Counted from the first letter of the stretch, positions 1 through 5,809 are shown. The stretch: 5,907 nt of DNA from Nitrospirota bacterium (GCA_027335985.1 DAHWGX010000065.1:1-5907); one strand, 5' to 3'. The notes: generated by a model from the sequence alone, not told the origin. Program-made: numbers and translations.

Positions 1-241
1 TCACGAGACCAGACTTGGATGAAATCGTCGTATTGCCCCCGACCGCGCCATTGGCTCCGTTTACGCCGTTGGTGCCGTTATTTCCGCAACCTCCGCCACC
101 AGAACCCCCGGCACCCGATCCGGCAGACGCGGAAATGGTGAGCCGCGAAATCCAGGTCGGAGTAGCGAATACGTGTGTGCCCGGTCCAAAAGTGGCGCTC
201 CCGGGGGCAGTCGGAGGTATAGCTGAGATTGAAGCCAACAT
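1..241 (-). CDS. Glycine-rich, collagen-like phage tail/fibre-type protein (partial, 3' end outside window)
   Basis: Only the first 80 residues are visible; the frame is open to the window edge. The start ATG at 241 has a strong Shine-Dalgarno (AAAGGAG, about 6-7 nt upstream). Residues 20-40 (pattern HVFATPTWISRLTISASAG) read like the beta-strand entry of the glycine-rich domains seen in phage tail and receptor-binding proteins, where a 'F..P.G....+.I.A.GAGG.GGGG' pattern is typical. Residues 41-52 are Gly/Ser-rich with one Cys. Residues 53-69 follow a Gly-X-Asn rhythm (NGTNGVNGANG) like a short collagen-like repeat. It lies downstream of, and in the same direction as, the replication operon, behind a structured leader. 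By inference it is a virion or surface protein of the element, or of a neighbouring prophage. Assignment is by composition only, since the diagnostic C-terminus is missing. Confidence 0.65.
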   Translation of the reverse strand, partial: MLASISAIPPTAPGSATFGPGTHVFATPTWISRLTISASAGSGAGGSGGGGCGNNGTNGVNGANGAVGGNTTISSKSGLV

Positions 242-289
242 GTTTTTTCTCCTTTGATCGATGTCCCCGGATTCCGTCCGGTGCGGTTT

Positions 290-422
290 GGTCGAGAAGA
301 CCGGGGGTGTAGCCCCTACCCGTCTGCATCCGCATTAACCCCCAAGGCCGGTGACAAGCCGGTTGGATGCTTCCGCCTCTTGGCAAGGGGTCCGGAGGGC
401 CACCCCGCCGCTCTTCTCGACC
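290..422 (-). ncRNA. Candidate structured RNA leader upstream of the glycine-rich gene
   Basis: A perfect 11-bp inverted repeat (GGTCGAGAAGA at 290-300, complement at 412-422) closes a block containing further inverted repeats. These are ggggt/acccc (387-391/402-406), ggatgc/gcatcc (365-370/326-331) extended inward by ggtt/aacc (361-364/337-340) across a 5-nt bulge, and gtag/ctac (309-312/316-319). Together they would fold into a multi-branched RNA with three arms on one long closing helix. It is drawn on the minus strand because that reads as the 5' leader of the gene starting at 241, whose ribosome site lies about 40 nt downstream. No known riboswitch family is recognised. It could instead be a small RNA gene, a processing site or a terminator; there is no U-tract after the closing helix, which argues against an intrinsic terminator. 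Confidence 0.45.
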
Positions 423-430
423 GGCGTCAG

Positions 431-514
431 TCATTGGCGCTGGTTCAGCCATGAATAAGCAGCAAATGACAAACCGAGCAGGTAAATGACCTGGGAAATT
501 TGACAGATCGTCAT
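431..514 (-). CDS. Possible 27-aa single-pass membrane peptide
   Basis: This very short frame starts at the ATG (512-514) that overlaps the TGA stop of the preceding gene as ATGA, the same joint seen between all the other genes of the operon. A purine-rich AAAGGGGG tract lies about 5-6 nt upstream. The peptide is hydrophobic from about residue 3 to 22 (core VIYLLGLSFAAYSWL) and ends in a polar tail (NQRQ), so it would fit one short transmembrane helix. Small membrane peptides near phage early genes can act as toxins, holins or regulators, but nothing here says which. The peptide is short enough that the frame could be accidental. Confidence 0.45.
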   Translation of the reverse strand: MTICQISQVIYLLGLSFAAYSWLNQRQ

Positions 515-741
515 GGCTGCCCCCTTTCGGCAATCCGGATCGCCTCATCGATGGCGCCCCGGAGCTGGTGAAATTCCGGCGAGTCGAAAATAATCCGCGA
601 CTCCGAGAGGACCAGCCCCCGGGAAGTCTTGTTCCAGAATCCGAGAACCAGTGTCGTTTCTTCGCCGGAACCTTCGAGCACGGCAAGCAGCTTGCCATCC
701 GGGAAGTCCGCTAATTCCGCCAGCGTTTTTCTCATTGTCAT
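511..741 (-). CDS. Hypothetical 76-aa protein of the replication operon
   Basis: Family not recognised. The ATG at 741 overlaps the TGA of the upstream gene (ATGA, 738-741) and sits 7 nt after a GGGG tract. It is preferred to the second Met two codons later, which would be too far from that tract. The protein opens with a charged helix-like stretch (residues 3-14). It then alternates strand-like segments (LLAVLEG, TTLVLGFWN, RGLVLSESRIIF) and finishes with an amphipathic helix (residues 54-71, with LRGAIDEAIRIAE). This small beta-then-alpha plan is loosely reminiscent of PC4-type single-strand-binding folds, but no diagnostic motif is visible and I do not assign it. There is no signal peptide or membrane segment. 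Its place behind the initiator suggests an accessory or regulatory role. Confidence 0.75.
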   Translation of the reverse strand: MTMRKTLAELADFPDGKLLAVLEGSGEETTLVLGFWNKTSRGLVLSESRIIFDSPEFHQLRGAIDEAIRIAERGQP

Positions 742-1190
742 GGTCGTTCCCCTTTCCGGAACAATCCGAAAAATTCCCGTTTCGCCTGGTCGTCGGCTTC
801 TTCACGAGGGAGGCCGCCATCGTGTTCGATAATCGCGCTTCGTTCGTCCAGGCTGGCAAGCCAGTCTTTGGAGAGCTCGACAACCTCCCCGGTTAATGGG
901 TGATGTAGAACGAACGTTGCTTCCCGCATTTCGAGGACGGGAGCTTCCAGGCGTCCGAATAAGGGGCTGGTCCATGCCACGTTGCCGGAATGCCCCGGAT
1001 TTTGCGTTTTAAGGCCCGTTTTCGATGCCTCGGGTAGGGTAGGGTGTCCGGGGGAGTGAGTGAGAGGTCGGGCGAGGCCTCGCTCTCCCAGCCGAAGAAT
1101 TTTCCTGTGGTCGTCGACCTCAATCACCTCTCCCACTGTCAGAATCCGCCCGTTTTTTGTCTTAAAGGACTGCAAGACTTCGCATTTCAT
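738..1190 (-). CDS. Hypothetical 150-aa protein with two distinct ends, replication operon
   Basis: The start is set at 1190, where the ATG overlaps the VapE stop (ATGA, 1187-1190), with GGAGG 7 nt upstream. An in-frame ATG at 1205 would lie before this ribosome site and deeper inside vapE. Residues 1-42 (MKCEVLQSFK..., then GEVIEVDDHRKILRLGERGLARP) look like a small beta-barrel-type module of the kind common in short phage proteins. Residues 43-85 are rich in Pro, Gly, Ser and Thr and are probably a linker. Residues 90-145 form a second module, with a 'LDERSAIIEHDGGLPREEAD' type motif around 114-133 followed by AKREFFGLFRKG. From memory, a similar R-A-A-I-x-E-x-D-G-G-x-x-R-x-x-A motif recurs in small proteins beside replication genes of phages and plasmids; its role is unknown to me. 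The architecture suggests an adaptor protein. Confidence 0.8.
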   Translation of the reverse strand: MKCEVLQSFKTKNGRILTVGEVIEVDDHRKILRLGERGLARPLTHSPGHPTLPEASKTGLKTQNPGHSGNVAWTSPLFGRLEAPVLEMREATFVLHHPLTGEVVELSKDWLASLDERSAIIEHDGGLPREEADDQAKREFFGLFRKGERP

Positions 1191-3463
1191 AGGTCTTCCT
1201 CCCACTCAAGAAGCCCTTCGGGTTTTGTTCCTACCTCTTCCCGGTTTGTTCCTACCTCGGGGTTGGAAGAATTGGCTACAGTGTTGGATGTTCCTACGTT
1301 CCTACCTAAATCATCAAAACTTTCGCGTGTAACCCCTATATCATCATATGTACCTATAGGGGGCATGGTTGGGTGTTCTACTATCCCTTTGTAATTTTCA
1401 GTAGGAACAGTAGGAACATTGGCTCTGGCATTGATTGTTCCAACGTTGTTCCAACCTGTTCCAACCTCTGACGTAGGAACATAAACCCAACCCAGGCCGG
1501 ACGCCGTTCGGACTCGCTTCTTTTCCCAGTTCAAGCGCTTAAGAATGGCTCCTATCCTTGTCTGGTGCGCCCTGTCGTGCCGACCCGGTTCTATTTTCAG
1601 ACATTCAAAAAGGATTGCGGAGGTCGTCGTCTCCCACCTCCCGAGTAGCCAGGGCGCGATTTGCTCCTCCCACGCGTCGGACTGATAGCGCGCCTCCTGC
1701 TCTTCCGCCGCCTCTTTATGGGGGATCTCCCACCAGGACTCTCCGTTTTTGAACCGATAAAAAGCTTCTGCGAACAATTGCTCCCGGTCGCGTTCGAGCC
1801 CGGCCATGTCGATCTGGCCGGCGCACCTGACGGGCCAGAAGCGCCGGTTTCCGGTCGGGTCCTGCAAGTAATCGTCGACGTTCGTTGTTCCGACAAAAAT
1901 AAAATTTCGTGGGTACTTCCTGGAATCTCTACGATATGGAAGACGCACCGCGTCGATGCGGGTCGAAAGGCATGATTTGACGGTTTCGACCATCGATTTG
2001 CGCATACCGGCCAGTTCATCCAGTTCGACACACCAGTTGCCAAGACAGGTTGCCAGAAAATCCTTCGTACCAATGCGCTCGGTGTTTGTGACAAACCAGC
2101 TCTCACCGAAAAGAACACCCAGAGAGGCAGTCTTGAACAGCCCTTGCGGACCTTCAAGGACGACAAGGTTGTCGAATTTGACGCCCGGCTTGAGTACCCT
2201 CGCCACCGCCGCGACCATCAAGTTTTTTCCGACGGACCGAACGAAAGCTGTATCCTTCGCGCCGTAATAATCGATAAAGAGTCTGTCGATACGGGGGGTC
2301 CCGTCCCATTCCGGCAAGGACTCGAGCCATTCCCGCACAGGATGAATCTTGTTGAACAAAGCCTTGAGCTCCGTGACGCGCCCGATTAAATCAACTGGAA
2401 TGGCGCCCGTTCCATAACGGCCTTCGATCTGGGAGGAAAGCTCCGTCAGTCGGGGGGTGTCCAGCACAGCGCCGTCCGATGTTTCGACGGTTTTTTTCAT
2501 TTCATTGAATCGAAGAACGAGGAAGGAAAAATCCGGATCGTGGTCGAGAATGGCCCTGAGGTTCCAGGAATTAACCTTGAGGGCTCCTGTTGTTTCCGAA
2601 TAAACCAGTTGCCCCTTCCAGTCTGGCTCCGGCTCTTCGGTCTTCTCGAAAAGTTCATTGAGCGTGCCGCCCTGGGCCAAAAAGTCGTCCACGCCCTGTT
2701 TTTCGCCGTCAGGCGTCGAATCAAGCCGGACGATCCTGGGGAAGGCTCCCTGTTTCTTCAGGAAGGCGGCCAGCTTCACCCGGGCTTCTCCGACTTTCCT
2801 GTTCGTTTCGGCGTCGGAATCGAAGCAGATCAGGACTTCCCGGTCGGTCCAGTCCACGGCCTCAAGGTCCTTCCGGGCCTGTTTTCCGGCCCAGTTCCAA
2901 ACGCCGGTCAAACAAATGGCATATTTTCCGAGAGAGCGAAGGCTGTCGGCCTTTTTCGCACCCTCCGTGATCCAGACAGACTCGTCCCGGTCTTCGAGGA
3001 ACGGTCCCGGGAAATCAATGCGTTGATCCAGGTCGACCGGACTCAGATATCGAAGTTTTCTCTTCTTCTGGGTCTTTGGATCGGTCGTCTCTGCCGGTGA
3101 ATCGAATCGAACCTGGCAGGACACAATGTCACCGGAAATTCCCCGGATCGGAATGAAGAGTCCGGGGCCATGCTTTTCAGAAAAGCCAAGCCACTTGAGT
3201 TGGTCGGGCTTTTCGATTCGCCGGTATCCCCGCCTGGCGACGACCTCCGGTGTGATCGCGTGGTACTTGCAGAGAGTTTCGAGCCGGGCGCCGTCCAGCG
3301 AGGGAAGGGCCTCCGCAATTTTTTGAAGATTTTCCGGCGTCAGATCCGGGCCCTCTCGTCGCTTACCATCCGGGCAGACTTCCGGATCTAAAGAAATCGT
3401 GCTATCATTGAGTTGCTGGTCGTTTTGGCCGCTCTTCCCGGGGCGGCCTTCTTTTGCGCTCAT
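1187..3463 (-). CDS. Replication initiator: DUF3854/TOPRIM-like primase module fused to VapE-family (D5-like) helicase
   Basis: This 758-aa protein has the layout of primase-helicases of phages and phage satellites. After a polar N-terminus, residues 55-275 match a DUF3854/TOPRIM-like region: an acidic-glycine motif at WITEGAKKA (165-172), an aspartate pair in FDSD (214-217) and GVDDFL (257-262). Residues 300-580 are a VapE ATPase: Walker A GPQGLFKT (438-445), Walker B around WCVELDEL (477-484), sensor-type FVGTTN (523-528) and the family-typical NRRFWPV (539-545). Residues 612-661 look like a small winged-helix domain that could bind the origin. The last 100 residues are low complexity with many VGT/VPT triplets and correspond to the DNA repeats described separately. 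The ATG at 3463 overlaps the preceding stop as ATGA. It probably unwinds and primes the element's DNA. Whether the primase half is catalytically active cannot be judged here. Confidence 0.9.
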   Translation of the reverse strand: MSAKEGRPGKSGQNDQQLNDSTISLDPEVCPDGKRREGPDLTPENLQKIAEALPSLDGARLETLCKYHAITPEVVARRGYRRIEKPDQLKWLGFSEKHGPGLFIPIRGISGDIVSCQVRFDSPAETTDPKTQKKRKLRYLSPVDLDQRIDFPGPFLEDRDESVWITEGAKKADSLRSLGKYAICLTGVWNWAGKQARKDLEAVDWTDREVLICFDSDAETNRKVGEARVKLAAFLKKQGAFPRIVRLDSTPDGEKQGVDDFLAQGGTLNELFEKTEEPEPDWKGQLVYSETTGALKVNSWNLRAILDHDPDFSFLVLRFNEMKKTVETSDGAVLDTPRLTELSSQIEGRYGTGAIPVDLIGRVTELKALFNKIHPVREWLESLPEWDGTPRIDRLFIDYYGAKDTAFVRSVGKNLMVAAVARVLKPGVKFDNLVVLEGPQGLFKTASLGVLFGESWFVTNTERIGTKDFLATCLGNWCVELDELAGMRKSMVETVKSCLSTRIDAVRLPYRRDSRKYPRNFIFVGTTNVDDYLQDPTGNRRFWPVRCAGQIDMAGLERDREQLFAEAFYRFKNGESWWEIPHKEAAEEQEARYQSDAWEEQIAPWLLGRWETTTSAILFECLKIEPGRHDRAHQTRIGAILKRLNWEKKRVRTASGLGWVYVPTSEVGTGWNNVGTINARANVPTVPTENYKGIVEHPTMPPIGTYDDIGVTRESFDDLGRNVGTSNTVANSSNPEVGTNREEVGTKPEGLLEWEEDL
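1227..1480. repeat. Iteron clusters, candidate replication origin inside the vapE-like gene
   Basis: Ten exact copies of an 8-bp motif are present. GTTCCTAC occurs on the plus strand at 1227, 1248, 1290 and 1298. GTAGGAAC occurs at 1401, 1410 and 1473. GTTCCAAC occurs at 1437, 1448 and 1458. The consensus is GTTCCWAC or its complement. In the left cluster, 1227, 1248 and 1290 are spaced 21 and 42 bp, and a 14-bp identity (TTTGTTCCTACCTC) surrounds the first two. In the right cluster, 1437, 1448 and 1458 are spaced 11 and 10 bp. Both patterns fit helical phasing. The 94 bp between clusters (1307-1400) are about 38% G+C by hand count. Degenerate copies occur at 1262, 1350 and 1375. I noticed no other exact copy in the window. 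SaPI origins have short iterons flanking an AT-rich stretch bound by Rep, which is the closest known parallel. Confidence 0.7.
1333..1362. repeat. Perfect 8-bp inverted repeat in the AT-rich centre of the candidate origin
   Basis: CCCCTATA (1333-1340) and TATAGGGG (1355-1362) are exact complements separated by 14 bases that are mostly A+T. The hairpin lies roughly midway between the two iteron clusters. It could be a cruciform or unwinding element, or a site for a dimeric protein. It lies within the C-terminal coding tail of the initiator gene. Confidence 0.55.
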
Positions 3464-3642
3464 AGGATCACCCGTTCCCTTCGTCCCTCGCTCGTAATGC
3501 GCTCCAGTTCCGCCGCCTCAATTCTAACGGCCTTCCCAACCTTCACAACAGAGATCCGGCGTTCCCAGATCCACCTTCGAAGAGTTTTCGGGCTCAAAGC
3601 CAATGCCAGCGCCGCCTCTTCGATCTTTAAAAGATTTTTCAT
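3460..3642 (-). CDS. AlpA/excisionase-like helix-turn-helix protein (60 aa)
   Basis: This is a small MerR-like winged-helix protein of the HTH_17/excisionase type. The order LLKIEEAALALALSPKTLRRW, then WERRISVVKVGKAVRI and a closing helix (EAAELERI), matches the family pattern of helix, turn, recognition helix and a short wing with V-K-V-G-K. Proteins of this type bend att DNA for excision or activate integrase or early promoters, as AlpA does. The start at 3642 is preferred because GGAAGGG lies 7 nt upstream. The earlier in-frame ATG at 3657 lacks a ribosome site and would precede the start of transcription predicted from the promoter described here. It is the first gene of the operon, its stop overlaps the VapE start (ATGA, 3460-3463), and it is divergent from the integrase pair. 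By inference it is the element's excision or early-gene switch. Confidence 0.85.
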   Translation of the reverse strand: MKNLLKIEEAALALALSPKTLRRWIWERRISVVKVGKAVRIEAAELERITSEGRRERVIL

Positions 3643-3660
3643 CTTGGTCCCTTCCATTTG

Positions 3661-3689
3661 GTTATAATTGATGCTTGACTCATTGACAC
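3661..3689 (-). promoter_or_regulatory. Candidate sigma-70-type promoter for the minus-strand replication operon
   Basis: Read on the minus strand, GTGTCA (3689-3684) and TATAAC (3666-3661) are 17 bp apart. They match the -35 and -10 consensus at 4/6 and 5/6 positions. Transcription would begin near 3654, leaving a leader of about 12 nt before the chosen ATG at 3642. The -35 box shares bases with the plus-strand TTGACA at 3683-3688. Confidence 0.35.
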
Positions 3690-3703
3690 CCTCAGACTAT
3701 TCT
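3675..3703 (+). promoter_or_regulatory. Candidate sigma-70-type promoter for the zinc-ribbon/integrase pair
   Basis: TTGACT (3675-3680) and TATTCT (3698-3703) are spaced 17 bp and match the consensus at 5/6 and 4/6. A second -35-like TTGACA begins 8 bp later (3683-3688), giving the direct repeat TTGACTCA/TTGACACC. A TATAAC at 3721-3726 has no good -35. The promoter overlaps the divergent minus-strand candidate. Confidence 0.4.
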
Positions 3704-3757
3704 CTATTTATATTGGTTACTATAACTTCACAGAAATAATTTAACGTCGGGTTACAA

Positions 3758-4549
3758 ATGAAGAAGCCGTCAAGACACAGAACAGCCATTGACGCCATTC
3801 TCTTCCTTATCAAGTCGCTTGAAGGGGAATCCGGCGAGTTCGCAAAGATCATTGATTGGGAGATCCGGTTTTTCGACCGCCTGACGAAAGAGGCCCGGGC
3901 CCGTGGGAGCGACGGGATCAGGAAGGTATTCCATGACGAAACTAAGCCCTATGCGATCGGAGGATGGGGCGTAACCGGGGGCGGCGAAGAACGCTGGCTG
4001 CGGTATTTTTGGGGCATCCTTTATCCGGAAGATTTCGTCTGGTCACCGCGCCCGGTCGGGGATGATGTCGGCGTCTTCTGGCATCTCATGGAAGGCCGGG
4101 CCATCGGGGAACGCGAAAAGGCCATCCTCTTCGGAATGCTCACCAGCGTGTCCGGCTTGGCCTACCTGTTCGACCTGGAAAAGGAGCGCTTCCGGAACCT
4201 GTTTGCAGATCGCCCGACATGGCCGGAAGGGATGAAGCACGATATGGAGATCCTGCTTGGCTCTCTCTCCTTTTGCGCCTCTCCTTCCTGCGGGACATTC
4301 TTCGTAGGCGAGCGCAAGGGGCAGAAATTCTGTTCGGACGCTTGCCGGAAAAAAGCACATGGTGTTCCATCAGCCTCCCGGAAAGACCCAAAAACGATCC
4401 GGATCTACTTCTACCGGAAGGTCGGGGAAGGCTATTCCCGTGAAACAGCGTGGGCCAGCACGCTCGAGAGGCACGGAAAGACACTTGAGGCATTGGGATT
4501 GAACGGCTCCAGACCGCCTGCTTCATGGGCGAAAAACAAGGAAGGATGA
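3758..4549 (+). CDS. Zinc-ribbon protein of unknown function, CGNR/DUF6076-like
   Basis: This 263-aa protein has a four-cysteine zinc motif near its C-terminus: C173-x4-C178-x13-C192-x3-C196, with the context CASPSCGTFF and FCSDACRKKAHG. The arrangement resembles the CGNR-type zinc fingers and the treble-clef tail of DUF6076-like proteins, which are usually nucleic-acid-binding. The N-terminal 170 residues are rich in Trp, Phe and charged residues (for example GGWGVTGGGEERWLRYFWG, 68-86) and match nothing I can name. The tail (215-245) may form an extra helical segment. The ATG is the first start after an in-frame stop at 3737-3739, yet no convincing Shine-Dalgarno precedes it, which is unusual here. 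The stop is 4 bp before the integrase start, so the two are probably co-expressed and it may control integrase or recombination. The function is not established. Confidence 0.8.
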   Translation: MKKPSRHRTAIDAILFLIKSLEGESGEFAKIIDWEIRFFDRLTKEARARGSDGIRKVFHDETKPYAIGGWGVTGGGEERWLRYFWGILYPEDFVWSPRPVGDDVGVFWHLMEGRAIGEREKAILFGMLTSVSGLAYLFDLEKERFRNLFADRPTWPEGMKHDMEILLGSLSFCASPSCGTFFVGERKGQKFCSDACRKKAHGVPSASRKDPKTIRIYFYRKVGEGYSRETAWASTLERHGKTLEALGLNGSRPPASWAKNKEG

Positions 4550-4553
4550 CGCT

Positions 4554-5669
4554 ATGGCACGCAAGGATGGGAAGGATCGCGGAATTGTGGAGAATCCCCC
4601 CGGATCGGGAACCTGGTGGGTTGATATGCGGCATGAGGGAAAGCGGATTCGTCGCAAGGTAGGGAGCAAGAGTTCCGCCAAGGCCGTCTATGAACGCCTG
4701 AAAACCGAATCCCGGGAGGGGCGTCTGGTTCCGAGAGCGAAGAAAAAGGTTTACCCCACGATCAGGGAGATTGTCACGGATCGGGTCGAGAGTTTTTCAG
4801 GACGGCAGAAGACCAACGAAAAACGTTACGCCGAATGGTGGATCGCTCAGATCGGAGGTATGCCTATCAATGAAGTGACTTCCGGCGACCTGCGGAAACG
4901 GATCACGCAGATGCAGGAATGCGAGGGATTGAGCGCACAGACCGTCAACCATTTTTTCGGACATCTGAGAGCGGCCTTCAATCAGGCTGTCCGGGACGCA
5001 AAGATCGACCGTTCTCCGATGGAAGGGGTTTCCCTTCTCCAGACTCCGCGCGGACGCCTGCGATTCCTGAGCGAGGGGGAAGAGCAACGCCTCAAGGAAG
5101 TCCTGCTTCCCGGTCATTTTCAGATCGTCCGGTTCGCCATCCTGACGGGCCTCCGAAGAGAGGAACAGTTTTCGCTCCGGTGGGAAAACATCGATATCCG
5201 GAACAGAGTCCTGACCATACCGAAGAGCAAACACGGAGGCACCCGCCATGTTCCGCTCTCCGGGGAGGCCATAGAGATCCTGAAAGCGATCCGTTCAGAG
5301 GCGCGAGTCACCAGTCCTTGGTGTTTTCCTTCCCTGAATCCGATAACGCATATCGACGCACAGAATTTCTACAGGCGGATCTATCAGCCTGCGCTCGACA
5401 AGGCCGGGATCAAAGGTATCGTCTGGCACACGCTCCGTCATACTTGCGCTTCCCGTCTTGTTATGGCCGGCGTGGACATCCGGACAGTTCAGGAGATTAT
5501 GGGCCACAAGACACTTGCCATGACCATGCGATACTCCCATCTTTCGGGGGATCACCTAAACCAAGCAATCAATCGGATTTCAAACGGGGAAATTCCGGAA
5601 GCAACGGACACTAAAACGGACACCGAAGAAAAAACGGATTTTTGGAAAACCTCCGAGAATGGCTTGTAA
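4554..5669 (+). CDS. int: Tyrosine recombinase (site-specific integrase), tRNA-targeting
   Basis: This 371-aa protein is the full length of a phage-type integrase. Residues 10-55 (GTWWVDMRHEGKRIRRKVG) resemble an arm-site-binding N-terminal domain. Residues 66-155 are the SAM-like core-binding domain. Residues 165-335 are the catalytic domain, with the set Arg201 (LTGLR), Lys226 (IPKSKHGG), His292 and Arg295 (HTLRH), His318 (GHKT) and nucleophile Tyr327 (MRYSHL). A short polar tail (345-371, with TDTKTDTEEKTD) follows. AGGA lies 7 nt before the ATG, and the preceding gene ends 4 bp upstream. The stop is only 3 bp from the CCA end of a tRNA-Gly gene on the opposite strand, which marks that tRNA as the attachment site. 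It catalyses integration and, with a directionality factor such as the HTH protein at 3460-3642, probably excision. All catalytic residues are present, so it should be active. Confidence 0.95.
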   Translation: MARKDGKDRGIVENPPGSGTWWVDMRHEGKRIRRKVGSKSSAKAVYERLKTESREGRLVPRAKKKVYPTIREIVTDRVESFSGRQKTNEKRYAEWWIAQIGGMPINEVTSGDLRKRITQMQECEGLSAQTVNHFFGHLRAAFNQAVRDAKIDRSPMEGVSLLQTPRGRLRFLSEGEEQRLKEVLLPGHFQIVRFAILTGLRREEQFSLRWENIDIRNRVLTIPKSKHGGTRHVPLSGEAIEILKAIRSEARVTSPWCFPSLNPITHIDAQNFYRRIYQPALDKAGIKGIVWHTLRHTCASRLVMAGVDIRTVQEIMGHKTLAMTMRYSHLSGDHLNQAINRISNGEIPEATDTKTDTEEKTDFWKTSENGL

Positions 5670-5672
5670 TCT

Positions 5673-5748
<76 letters not shown>

Positions 5749-5809
5749 TACATAGGAAGGAATGCGGAAAAAGAGTAACATATCGACTGCCGTATCGACA
5801 AGACGGCGG

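Noticed and set aside
290..422. Intrinsic terminator for the replication operon
   Set aside because: The 11-bp arms are more than 100 nt apart and are not followed by a T-run in either direction.
78..434. Minus-strand frame of 118 codons beginning in another ATGA overlap at 431-434 and running into the glycine-rich gene
   Set aside because: It has no ribosome site, crosses the structured inverted-repeat block and overlaps the first 55 codons of the glycine-rich gene, whose own start has a strong Shine-Dalgarno. Its translation has no domain-like order.
1227..1480. CRISPR array or MITE
   Set aside because: The repeats are only 8 bp, lie in both orientations and have short irregular gaps; there are no spacers of constant length and no terminal inverted repeats. 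The iteron interpretation fits better.
1597..2166. Long antisense and alternative-frame ORFs inside the initiator gene (also 2540-3100 and 1956-2267)
   Set aside because: These are shadows of the 758-aa gene in a G+C-rich stretch. They lack ribosome sites and recognisable domains.
4140..4634. Antisense 164-aa frame across the zinc-ribbon gene and the int start
   Set aside because: It is composition-driven (Ser/Arg/Pro-rich) with no motif, opposite two well-supported genes.
5780..5809. Terminator or promoter between thiS and the tRNA
   Set aside because: A GCCGT/ACGGC hairpin and a T-run exist on the minus strand but are too far apart, and no -35/-10 pair with acceptable spacing was found.
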